Shown here piece after piece: positions 8,591 through 16,197 of a stretch of DNA of 64,000 bases; the stretch's first letter is position 1, and the number at the start of each line of letters is the position of its first letter. Source of the DNA: Pseudomonadota bacterium (GTDB lineage Bacteria; Pseudomonadota; Gammaproteobacteria; Steroidobacterales; Steroidobacteraceae); the NCBI GenBank assembly GCA_023423935.1, contig JAFAEQ010000041.1, forward strand, positions 1 to 64,000, written 5' to 3'. Under the pieces are notes generated by a model that made no database searches, had not been told where the DNA came from, and saw only the letters and a list, made by a program, of their open reading frames with translations. The position numbers and the translations under genes were made by a program.

Positions 8591-8875
8591 TGCGAGGAAC
8601 TCGCACAGATATGCCGCCGGTCCGCCGATGGCCTGCACGTCGAAGCCGCTGTTCGCCGGGACTTCGAAGCTCGTCCCCATCGCGTAGCGATGCCATTCGC
8701 TCGCGCCATCCAGCTTCACTGCCAGCAATCCACTGATCACCGTCATGCGTTCTGCGGCGCCGGTGCCGAAGTGATACTCGCCCGGCGCGATCACCCCGAC
8801 GGATGCCTTCAAACCATTGCGCTCGAATCCAAGACTTTGAACGCGTCCTTCGAAATACGTGTTGTGCTTCAGCAT
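8582..8875 (-). CDS. ppnP: Pyrimidine/purine nucleoside phosphorylase PpnP
   Basis: PpnP (formerly YaiE, DUF1255) is a small cupin that phosphorolyses several nucleosides to base and ribose 1-phosphate. This protein is 97 aa, the family length. It has the conserved start MLKHNTYFEGRVQSLGFE, then GVIAPGEYHFGTGAAERMTVISG and FEVPANSGFDVQ. The open frame extends upstream, but ATG 8875 matches the family start and has a GAG motif 7 bases before it. The last codons (A-H-stop) run into the CTAG repeat array. Confidence 0.93.
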   Translation of the reverse strand: MLKHNTYFEGRVQSLGFERNGLKASVGVIAPGEYHFGTGAAERMTVISGLLAVKLDGASEWHRYAMGTSFEVPANSGFDVQAIGGPAAYLCEFLAAH

Positions 8876-9218
8876 GCAGTGCTCTTTGCGGTAAAGAAAA
8901 TCGACAATCGCGATGAGCGATCGGAGCGCGATGATGCCAGCACTCGAACTGGTGAGCACTCGTTCGAGCGTGAGCGACGCATCGTCTGCAAGACATCGGC
9001 GGCGCAAGGATCAGTCTCGACGCGTGCTGACTCTCCGATGCTCTTGCTTGCATCTCTTGCCATTACGTTGACGGATCCTTCTGCGGTCTTTGCGGCCGCT
9101 CTTCAGTTCTTACGCTTCATCACATGCAATCAAAGTCGCGAACGTGCGCGCAAACGCGCGAAGCACTGTGCTAATTTAGCGACACAACAAAGGCTGATCA
9201 CAGCCACAGGGGAGTACG
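8876..9218. other. Intergenic region with a solo 9-bp-period repeat arm
   Basis: This gap separates divergent ppnP and the sheath-like gene. At 9080-9097 is one arm of the CCGCAAAGA family in the orientation GCGGTCTTTGCGG, with no inverted partner nearby. No credible ORF is seen; overlapping frames here have no supported start or family. Promoters for both flanking genes must lie here, but I cannot place them. Confidence 0.55.
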
Positions 9219-10856
9219 GTGCCCGGGCAATCGCTCGACGGTATCCAGATCGAGGAGTCGCTTCACGCGGAGCAATCGATTGCTCGTACGCGTGTGCAGC
9301 TCACCGCATTCGTCGGCCGTACGCTGCGCGGACCGGTGAACACGCCGGTCATCGTGCAAAGCTTTGCGGATTTCCATGCGATCTTCGGCGGGCTCTGGCA
9401 GCCGAGCCCCTTGTCGTATGCGGTCGAGCATTTCTTCGAGCAGGGCGGTCGACGGGCAGTCGTGGTGCGCGTAACGAACACTGCGTTGCCCACGACCATC
9501 ACTTTGCGCTGCGATCATGACGCGTTGATGCTCGAAGCCGTCGCGCCCGGGACTCGGGAATTCCTGCGGGCTTCGGTGGACTACGACCATGTCGAGGACG
9601 ATCGCAGCTTCAATCTGGTCGTGCAGCGCGTGCGTTCGCCCGGCTCGGAACGCATCGAAGAGCAGGAAACGTTTCGCAATGCCACGATCGATCCGGGCTC
9701 GGATCGATTCATCGCTGCAATGTTGACTCGCTCGCAGCTCGTTCGGGTCCGAGGAAAGGTGCCCTCGATACGTCCGGGTCAGACCCTGATGCCGGGCACG
9801 AACCTTCCTGTCGGCTATGTGAGCTCGAATCCGGACGGCGATGACGGTCGGCCGCTCAGCGATTACGACGTCATCGGGTCGGCAGCGCGCCGCACCGGTC
9901 TTTTCGCGCTGGCGCAGGTCGATGATCTGGCCTTCGTCTATATCCCGCCTCTGTCGCGTACGACGGAGATCGGCGCGAGCACGCTACTCGTCGCGACGAA
10001 GTTCTGCCGGGAACACCACGCCCTCCTGATCGTGGATCCTCCCGCCTCATGGGATTCGCCTTCGGCCGCGTTGCGGGGAATCAAGGACCTCAACTTCTAC
10101 AGCGACACGGCGGTGATGTTTTATCCGCGCCTGTCATGCCTCGATCGATTGCGTGGCCGCACCGAGATCTTCGGGAATGGCGGCGCGGTCGCTGGAATGC
10201 TCTCGCGCAGCGACGGGTCGGTCGCGGCGCTGATGCAAACCCCGGAGCCCGAACCAGTGCTTCGCGCAGGCGTGCGCCTGGCGCGCGATGTGTCCCGCGG
10301 CGATCGCTGGCGGCTCGCGCAAATGGGCATCAACACGCTGCAGACAGTGCGCAATGTCGAACGCGAACGCCCATTGTTGCGAACCCTTGCGTGCGGCGCG
10401 AGCGCGTCGTCGGACTGGGCGTATCTCACGCCGCGACGTTTCGCTCAGTTCGTGATCGGGGCTATCGCGCGTGGTACGCGTTGGGCAGTGGTCAATCCCT
10501 TCGACTCGTCCACGCAGGTGCTCGTGGCGAAACAGATCGTCGAATTCCTGCACGAGGTCAAAGCGGCGGGAGCCTTCCGCGGGGCGACTGCAGACGATGC
10601 GTTTCTCGTCGTCTGCGACGAACGCATCAATGATGGCCAGGCGGCCAACACGTTCCAGATCCTGGTGCAGTTCGCGGCACTTCACACCGGCGAGTATCAC
10701 AGCTTCCTGATCGTGCACAGTGTTCGCGGCAGCGTCGTGCGACCCGTGGTCGTGAACCGGCTCGAGGCGTCGCTGCTGCTTGCCGACGATCTCGAGCGCG
10801 AGATCACGATCCGCGTCGATCAGGAGCGGGACTTCGTGAGGGTGCTGGCGAGCTGA
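9219..10856 (+). CDS. Orphan contractile-tail-sheath-like protein
   Basis: 545 aa. The N-terminal region resembles phage/contractile injection tail sheath proteins (TAFVGRTLRGPVNTPVIVQS, then FGG..., a run typical of sheath domain I: SYAVEHFFEQGGRRAVVVRV). A middle region contains DLAFVYIPPLS and the typical HHALLIVDPP. The C-terminal part has the conserved sheath core (RWAVVNPFDSS, then FLHEVKAAGAFRGATADDAFLVVCDERINDGQ and a final beta-hairpin). The start is GTG at 9219, supported by AGGGGAG four bases upstream. No tube, baseplate, spike, ATPase or other phage gene flanks it: ppnP lies on one side and an EAL protein on the other. Sheath membership is by motif recognition; role unknown. Confidence 0.72.
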   Translation: MPGQSLDGIQIEESLHAEQSIARTRVQLTAFVGRTLRGPVNTPVIVQSFADFHAIFGGLWQPSPLSYAVEHFFEQGGRRAVVVRVTNTALPTTITLRCDHDALMLEAVAPGTREFLRASVDYDHVEDDRSFNLVVQRVRSPGSERIEEQETFRNATIDPGSDRFIAAMLTRSQLVRVRGKVPSIRPGQTLMPGTNLPVGYVSSNPDGDDGRPLSDYDVIGSAARRTGLFALAQVDDLAFVYIPPLSRTTEIGASTLLVATKFCREHHALLIVDPPASWDSPSAALRGIKDLNFYSDTAVMFYPRLSCLDRLRGRTEIFGNGGAVAGMLSRSDGSVAALMQTPEPEPVLRAGVRLARDVSRGDRWRLAQMGINTLQTVRNVERERPLLRTLACGASASSDWAYLTPRRFAQFVIGAIARGTRWAVVNPFDSSTQVLVAKQIVEFLHEVKAAGAFRGATADDAFLVVCDERINDGQAANTFQILVQFAALHTGEYHSFLIVHSVRGSVVRPVVVNRLEASLLLADDLEREITIRVDQERDFVRVLAS

Positions 10857-10869
10857 GATCCGGACGGAA

Positions 10870-10946
10870 ATGAGCAATGAGCAATGAGCAGTGAGGAATT
10901 AGGAATGAGGAATGAGCGGTGAGCGGTCAGCAACGAGAAGTGAGTG
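10870..10946. repeat. Eleven consecutive heptads (RTGAGNN type)
   Basis: The stretch reads in uninterrupted 7-bp register: ATGAGCA three times, then GTGAGGA, ATTAGGA, ATGAGGA, ATGAGCG, GTGAGCG, GTCAGCA, ACGAGAA, GTGAGTG. It lies between the convergent sheath-like and EAL genes, 13 bases after the first stop. No clear inverted partner was found, so this is a single long arm showing unit-by-unit divergence. Confidence 0.85.
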
Positions 10947-11019
10947 ACCGGGAGAGAAGAGCTACCAGGACCTGGGCAAGGAAAGTCTGAACGACGGACG
11001 TCCCTGTTTACGCCCGCAC

Positions 11020-12903
11020 TCACCCAAATGCCGATTGCAGCGGCGCGGGACGGAACAGGTGGAAACCCTGGGCGTAGTCGATGCCCATTTCGAACAGGCG
11101 CTCGTGGACCATCTGAGTCTCGACACCTTCCGCGACTGTTTCGATGCCGCGATCGGCCGCGATCTGGGCGACCGCGCGCACCTGTGATGCGAAGCGGGGA
11201 TTCGTGGCGATATTGCGAATGAGCGAGGAGTCGATCTTCACGCGGCTCACCGGCCATTTTTTCAGTGGATCGAGCGTTCCGAGACCGGAGCGGCAATTGT
11301 CCAGCGCGATCCGGCAGCCTACGTCGCGCAATCTGGCAGAGAGGACTTCCATCGCATCTTCATGTTCGAGTGCGGTGCGCTCCGAAATCTCGAATACGAG
11401 CAGGCCAGCAGGGATGGCGCTGCGACACACCTCGGCGACGATGAATTCGGCGAATTGCTCGGTCGCGAGCGACTGACCGGCAAGATTGATCGAGAACTCG
11501 AGGCTCGATGCCCGGACGGTGACGGCGCGTTTGCGCAGCGTCTGCATCAGCGCGCCGATCACCCAGCAGTCCACATCCGGCAGCAGGCGGTTCATTTCCG
11601 CGGCATTGAAGAAGCTGGCCGGCGTGTGCAGCTTCGTACCTTCGCGCATCCGCAGCAGCACTTCGAAGCGCGGCGATAGCGTGTTGTCGCGCAAGGATGA
11701 GATGCGCTGTGCGTAGAGATCGAATCCGCCTTCGCGAAGCGCCGTACGAATGCGCGCGTCCATCGGCAGCGGTGCTGCCGGAGGCTGTACGACGGCGCTC
11801 GTTCGTGGCGCTGCCGGCCGGATGATCGGTGCCGACGGATGACGTGCTCGCACGAGCGGTGCGGATGGAACGAGCGGAGCCGCTGCCGGTGCCATCGCAT
11901 CCGCCATCGCAGGCTTCACGGATACGGACGCAGTCCGCACACCCGCGGAAGGCGCTACGGTCGCGACGACGGGAGGTTCAGCTGCCAATGTGCCGAGGGC
12001 TTCGGCAGGCAGGCTCGTTGCCAGCTGGACCAGCTCATCGACATCGACGCTCGCGAAATCCCGGTCTCGACCATGGCGGAACAACATGATCAGCGCGACG
12101 GACCGCTGCGAGGCATCGCGCACGGGTACGGCCAGCAACTTATACGGAAGCTGATTGTTGCGACCATTGCCGGCCGAGTTCACCACGAGTGGTTCGGTTC
12201 TGACCTGAATCCAGCGCAGAACATGGGCCCGGACGTTGTCGATCGCAGCGTTGATCGCGAGATCCGATTCATCGGGACTCACGCGCTGGGTGAGGGTGAA
12301 CGGACGGCTCGGCACGACGACCGCGCCGAACGAGCAATCGATCAGCTCCGTTGCGAGCAGCAGCGCCTTGCGCAGCAAGGCGGGCGCCGGCATCTGCTGT
12401 CGGAGCTGAGCGCCGGCTGTCGTGGCCTGGCGAGGCGCCGTTTCCTTTGCTGGAATCGAAGTGGCTGGCTTGTCGATCACGCTCGGCCAGGCATGCGCGA
12501 GGATTTGCATGAGCGGCTGCAATATCCGCTCGACTGCTTCGGGGCTGCGGAAGCGGGCGCCGGGCGGCAAGTCGCGACAGGCAATGCCGAGCGCACCGAC
12601 GACGACGTCCTGAGCGTTGCGGACGGGGAACACGAAAGACGGCGCATCCTGTTCACTGGCCACGACCGCAGAGCTTGGGCGTTCCTGCGCATGATGCCGT
12701 GCGCGAGCCAGAGAAAGCTCCACATGCATGCGCAGCTCAGGTTCTTCGACGCCGTCGTTGATCCACAGCGCCTGAGCGCGGTGATCGTAGAAGCTGATGC
12801 GTTCGGCCGGCGGCACCAGCATGCGCACGATCTGCGCATAACTGGCAAAAGGCAGGCCGGTGCTGCCAGCAAGCGCAGCAGCAGTTTTGAGCACAGAAGA
12901 CAT
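11020..12903 (-). CDS. EAL-domain protein with GAF-like N-terminus and degenerate active site
   Basis: 627 aa, cytosolic. The N-terminal half looks like one or two GAF-type sensor regions (about 1-290), followed by a Pro/Ala-rich linker (about 300-380) and a C-terminal EAL domain. EAL motifs: EVLLRM in place of EALLR, NLAGQSL, EISERTA, ALDNCRSG in place of DDFGTG, VKIDSSLI, ETVAEGVET and AQGF. The second Asp of the DDFGTG metal site is Asn and the following FGT is lost, so phosphodiesterase activity is doubtful; a c-di-GMP-binding or regulatory role is more likely. ATG 12903 is chosen because GGGAGG stands 6 bases upstream; an in-frame ATG at 12927 is less good. Confidence 0.85.
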   Translation of the reverse strand: MSSVLKTAAALAGSTGLPFASYAQIVRMLVPPAERISFYDHRAQALWINDGVEEPELRMHVELSLARARHHAQERPSSAVVASEQDAPSFVFPVRNAQDVVVGALGIACRDLPPGARFRSPEAVERILQPLMQILAHAWPSVIDKPATSIPAKETAPRQATTAGAQLRQQMPAPALLRKALLLATELIDCSFGAVVVPSRPFTLTQRVSPDESDLAINAAIDNVRAHVLRWIQVRTEPLVVNSAGNGRNNQLPYKLLAVPVRDASQRSVALIMLFRHGRDRDFASVDVDELVQLATSLPAEALGTLAAEPPVVATVAPSAGVRTASVSVKPAMADAMAPAAAPLVPSAPLVRARHPSAPIIRPAAPRTSAVVQPPAAPLPMDARIRTALREGGFDLYAQRISSLRDNTLSPRFEVLLRMREGTKLHTPASFFNAAEMNRLLPDVDCWVIGALMQTLRKRAVTVRASSLEFSINLAGQSLATEQFAEFIVAEVCRSAIPAGLLVFEISERTALEHEDAMEVLSARLRDVGCRIALDNCRSGLGTLDPLKKWPVSRVKIDSSLIRNIATNPRFASQVRAVAQIAADRGIETVAEGVETQMVHERLFEMGIDYAQGFHLFRPAPLQSAFG

Positions 12904-13170
12904 TGCCATCCTCCCGGGCCGCATCATAACTGCTGCACTGCCGGATTCGGTATTTCAATGCGAGGGATGCAATTACTCGCGTCAAGGAAGCCCTCGACAT
13001 GTGCAAAGCGACTCGCCGGTCGATTGGTCATAACGTCGCGGGAATCTTCAGCGGCGAGCCGCAAGTCATCGCCGCTGACGGGAAAGGTCAATGTGCCCAT
13101 CCCCTCAGGTGCTCGTGAGATTTCGACTGATGGCGCCCGGCAGTGAACGCCTGAAACCGCCTTCCTTCGC
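12904..13170. other. Intergenic region upstream of the EAL gene
   Basis: About 270 bases with the EAL ribosome-binding site at its left edge. I see no repeat arm, RNA motif or small gene. The overlapping frames are shadows. Confidence 0.4.
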
Positions 13171-14067
13171 CTATCGCTTTCGCACGCCTGCCGCGGGGAT
13201 GTCCCTATGCAGTGGGTTGCTCGCGTACATTCCGGGCAACGCGTAAACCCGGGCTGCCGTGCCTCCCCAGAGGGCTTCGCGATCTGCAGGGGAAAGATGA
13301 GCTGACCAGCTTTCGATGATCGCAGCGACGCGAGCGTAGGGCGCTGCAAGCAGACAGACGGGCCAGTCCGAACCGAACATCAGGCGCTCCGGCCCGAAGA
13401 GCTCCAATGCGCTGTCGAGATAGATCCTCAGAGCGTCTGCGTCGAATTCGCCGCGTGCGTCCAGCGCCTCAGTGACCAGGCCCGACAGCTTGCAGGCGAT
13501 GTGAGGCATCTTCGCGAGCGGTGCCATGAGCTCGCGCCAGCGCGCGTGGTCGCGATCGCGAATGGCCGGCTTGCCGAGGTGGTCGAGCACCAGCCAGTGA
13601 TCGTCTGCCTGTGCACAGAGATGCAGGATCGAGGGCAGCTGGTGTTCGTAGACGAGCACATCGTAGGCGAGTCGATGTCGCTGCAGATCTGCGAGTCCTT
13701 GCGCGAATGCCCGATCATTTACCCAGGCATCCACGTCGGCTTCATCCTGAATCGGGTGACGCAAGCCGACGAGCTTCGGATCGTCCTGCCAACGTTCCAG
13801 GCGCGCGGCGACATCTGCTTGCAGATCGATCCAGCCCACGACACCCGCGATCCAGGCGTGCTGAGTGGCGAGCGTCAGCAGAAAGTCGGTTTCGCTTTCG
13901 CTCGTTCGCGCTTGTACGGCGATGCAGGCATCGAGTCGCTGCTGCTCCAGCAGCGGCCGTAAATCCGAAGGCATCCAGTCCCGACGCAGCACCTGCATGT
14001 CGGCGCTCATCCACGGGTACTCGGCAGGCTCGAAACGCCAGAAATGCTGGTGTGCGTCTATTCTCAT
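13171..14067 (-). CDS. Amidohydrolase-2 family lactonase, probable L-fucono-1,5-lactonase
   Basis: 298 aa, metal-dependent TIM-barrel hydrolase. It starts with the family hallmark MRIDAHQHFW (HxH metal site) and has the later conserved LVLDHLGKPAIRD and the terminal FGSDWPVC (catalytic Asp). In this family the function is usually hydrolysis of a sugar lactone. The two genes just upstream encode an FAH-type hydrolase and an SDR, the combination used in the non-phosphorylative L-fucose pathway of Xanthomonas. That makes L-fuconolactone the likely substrate, although rhamnonolactone cannot be excluded. ATG 14067 fits the conserved N-terminus. A 9-bp-period repeat pair separates it from its operon partner. 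Confidence 0.82.
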   Translation of the reverse strand: MRIDAHQHFWRFEPAEYPWMSADMQVLRRDWMPSDLRPLLEQQRLDACIAVQARTSESETDFLLTLATQHAWIAGVVGWIDLQADVAARLERWQDDPKLVGLRHPIQDEADVDAWVNDRAFAQGLADLQRHRLAYDVLVYEHQLPSILHLCAQADDHWLVLDHLGKPAIRDRDHARWRELMAPLAKMPHIACKLSGLVTEALDARGEFDADALRIYLDSALELFGPERLMFGSDWPVCLLAAPYARVAAIIESWSAHLSPADREALWGGTAARVYALPGMYASNPLHRDIPAAGVRKR

Positions 14068-14079
14068 GACGAGGATGCG

Positions 14080-14168
14080 GAGTAACCACAAAGAACAAGG
14101 AACACAAAGGGGGCAAGAAACATGCAGCTCTTCATTTTGTGATCTTTGTGCTCTATGTGGGTTACTCC
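14080..14168. repeat. 9-bp-period inverted repeat pair (ACACAAAGA type)
   Basis: The left arm 14080-14114 (GAGTAACCACAAAG and following ACACAAAG units) and right arm 14134-14168 (TTTTGTGAT, CTTTGTGCT, CTATGTGGG, then TTACTC) are inverted copies in 9-bp register, with only about 20 bases of loop. They lie within the presumed fucose operon, between the lactonase start and the stop of the FAH-type gene. Relatives are at 36864-37012, and a single arm is inside 42680-42700. Confidence 0.85.
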
Positions 14169-14175
14169 TGATTCT

Positions 14176-15021
14176 TTACTCAGCGGCCCGACAAACCTGT
14201 CGCTGCTCGCCCAGCCCATCGATCCCCAGGCGGACGATGTTGCCTGCACGCAGAAATTTTGGCGGCTTGAGGCCGAGTCCCACGCCGGCCGGCGTTCCGG
14301 TGGAAATCACATCGCCGGATTGCAGGCTCATGAAACGACTGAGGTAGCTCACGAGAAACGGCACTCGGAAGATCATCGTGTTCGTATTGCCGTTCTGATA
14401 GCGATGACCGTCGACTTCGAGCCAGAGTGCGAGCGAGTGCGGATCGCGCACCTCATCGGTCGTAACCAGCCACGGCCCCGTGGGTCCGAACGTGTCGCAG
14501 CCCTTGCCTTTGTCCCAGGTGCCGTTGCGCTCCAGCTGGAATTCGCGCTCGGAAACATCGTGCACGATGCAGTAGCCGGCGACATGCGAGAGTGCTGCGG
14601 ATTCTTCGATGTAGCGACCGGGTTTGCCGATGACGACGCCGAGCTCGACTTCCCAGTCGGTTTTCTGCGAGCCGCGCGGGATCTCGATGTCATCGTTCGG
14701 GCCCACGACGGCACTTGTCCACTTGTTGAACACGACCGGTTCCGACGGCAGCGCCATGTTCGATTCGGCGGCGTGATCCGAATAGTTGAGTCCGATGCAG
14801 ACGAACTTGCCGATTCTGCCCACGCATGGACCGATGCGCGGATCGCCGCTGACGAGCGGCAGTGATGCGGGGTCGACGCCGCTCAGACGGCGCAGGCTCT
14901 CGGGCAGCAAAGCATCGCCCGCAATGTCGGGAACGATAGCGGACAGATCGCGGATCCTGCCGTCGGCATCGAGAAGCCCCGGCTTTTCACGACCGGCCGG
15001 ACCATAACGCAACAACTTCAT
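14176..15021 (-). CDS. Fumarylacetoacetate hydrolase family protein, probable 2,4-diketo-3-deoxy-L-fuconate hydrolase
   Basis: 281 aa, the usual size of bacterial FAH-fold ureidoglycolate lyase/acylpyruvase-like enzymes. It shows the family motifs FVCIGLNYSDHAAE, PVVFNKWTSAVVGPNDDIE, DWEVELGVVIG (metal-binding E-x-E), HDVSEREFQ and the terminal GDVISTGTPAGVG. In the Xanthomonas-type L-fucose pathway an FAH enzyme cleaves 2,4-diketo-3-deoxy-L-fuconate to pyruvate and lactate, directly after the SDR step encoded next door. The exact substrate is inferred from this neighbourhood. It is co-directional with both partners. Confidence 0.88.
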   Translation of the reverse strand: MKLLRYGPAGREKPGLLDADGRIRDLSAIVPDIAGDALLPESLRRLSGVDPASLPLVSGDPRIGPCVGRIGKFVCIGLNYSDHAAESNMALPSEPVVFNKWTSAVVGPNDDIEIPRGSQKTDWEVELGVVIGKPGRYIEESAALSHVAGYCIVHDVSEREFQLERNGTWDKGKGCDTFGPTGPWLVTTDEVRDPHSLALWLEVDGHRYQNGNTNTMIFRVPFLVSYLSRFMSLQSGDVISTGTPAGVGLGLKPPKFLRAGNIVRLGIDGLGEQRQVCRAAE

Positions 15022-15068
15022 CGTTCATCCTCGAAAGATCGAATCCAGCCCATCATCGATGCAAAGCT

Positions 15069-15836
15069 TCAATTGCACCAGCCGCCGTCGATCACCTGCG
15101 CGGTCCCGGTGGTGAATGAAGATTCATCGGATGCGAGATACACCGCCAGCGCAGCGATCTCTTCCGGTCGGCCGAGCCGGCCCATCGGTTGTCGCGCGAC
15201 GAACTGCGCATGAATCTCATCGAGGTTACGCGATTCGTTGCGGGCCTGGGTCGCGATGCGCTCCATGAGCGACGGCGTTTCCACCGTTCCCGGGCAGATG
15301 GCGTTACAGCGGATGCCTCGTCCGATGAAATCCAGGGCAATGGATTTGGTGAGTCCGATGACTGCGGCCTTGGTCGTGGTGTAGGCGAAACGATTCGGAA
15401 CCGCTTTCAGACTGGAAGCGATCGAGGACATGTTGATGATCGAGCCGCCGCCCGCCGCGATCATTGCAGGCAGCATCGCCTGACAGATCGAGAACATGGC
15501 CCCAACGTTGAGCTTCCAGGAAGACTCGAGTTGCTCTGCCGTGCATTCGAGCAACGTGCCCGCATGCACGACGCCCGCGCAGTTGAAGATCACGTTGAAT
15601 GCGCGATGCGCAGCCGCATGCTCGCGTGCGAGCGCATCGATCGCTGTTCGGTCGAGTATGTCCAGTGTGCGCACTTCGAGATGGGCGATTCGTTCGGATT
15701 TCAGCGCATCGAGGCTGGCAGCGTTCAGATCGACGGCCAGGACCTGCGCGCCTTCGCGCGCGAAAGCAATGGCTGCTGCCCGTCCGATGCCTTGTCCTGC
15801 GCCTGTGACCAGCGCCCGTTTGTGCTTCAGACGCAT
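15069..15836 (-). CDS. Short-chain dehydrogenase, probable 2-keto-3-deoxy-L-fuconate dehydrogenase
   Basis: 255 aa classical SDR. Cofactor motif TGAGQGIGRAAA near residue 11, an acidic D in VLAVDLN (NAD preference), FNCAGVVH, the catalytic Ser in NMSSIASS, YTTTK as the catalytic Tyr-Lys, and NAICPGTVETP. It sits at the head of the lactonase/FAH/SDR operon. It faces the galactosidase gene across a 361-base gap with a LacI-type palindrome. Substrate assignment rests on the pathway context; SDR sequence alone would not decide it. Confidence 0.87.
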   Translation of the reverse strand: MRLKHKRALVTGAGQGIGRAAAIAFAREGAQVLAVDLNAASLDALKSERIAHLEVRTLDILDRTAIDALAREHAAAHRAFNVIFNCAGVVHAGTLLECTAEQLESSWKLNVGAMFSICQAMLPAMIAAGGGSIINMSSIASSLKAVPNRFAYTTTKAAVIGLTKSIALDFIGRGIRCNAICPGTVETPSLMERIATQARNESRNLDEIHAQFVARQPMGRLGRPEEIAALAVYLASDESSFTTGTAQVIDGGWCN

Positions 15837-16197
15837 CAGCTCGCCTGTGATCGATATCGAGTGCGGGAATCGGGTTTCATCGTGATCGAGAATCCAGGTC
15901 GGGTCGGTGTGATGTAGGTGCGTTGCGGATCACGTGCGAGGATCCTGATTGGCACCCTGGAGCACATTGAAGCGCACCGATGACGAAGCAATGGGATGCG
16001 AACTGCAATTGCCCGCTCACACTAGCAGCTCAAATTGACACCCGCCAATTGTCCGACTAGATTCGAATCGCGATGTGACCGGTAACATCCGCTTCCTCGG
16101 CGATACGGGTCGCGAAGCGTGCTGACCGTACCCTCTGCACCACGGCCGGCATGCGCAGCGCGAATCCTCGGGCAGGCGATTTGGGGGTCAGGCATTC
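15837..16197. other. Divergent promoter region of the sugar locus
   Basis: 361 bases between the minus-strand fucose genes and the plus-strand glycosidase genes. The only clear element is the palindrome at 16072-16089, described separately. No ORF with a plausible start and family is present. Confidence 0.5.
16072..16089. promoter_or_regulatory. LacI/GntR-type operator palindrome
   Basis: GATGTGACCGGTAACATC is an 18-bp palindrome with a single mismatched base pair and a central CG. It matches the general LacI-family operator form TGTNACCGGTNACA, also seen at gluconate-type operators. Its position between the divergent fucose and glycosidase/receptor operons suggests one regulator for both. 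No LacI-family gene lies in the window. Confidence 0.6.

Noticed and set aside
9219..10856. Prophage
   Set aside because: Only the sheath-like gene is phage-like. No integrase, capsid, terminase, lysis or other tail gene is present, and the neighbours are housekeeping genes.
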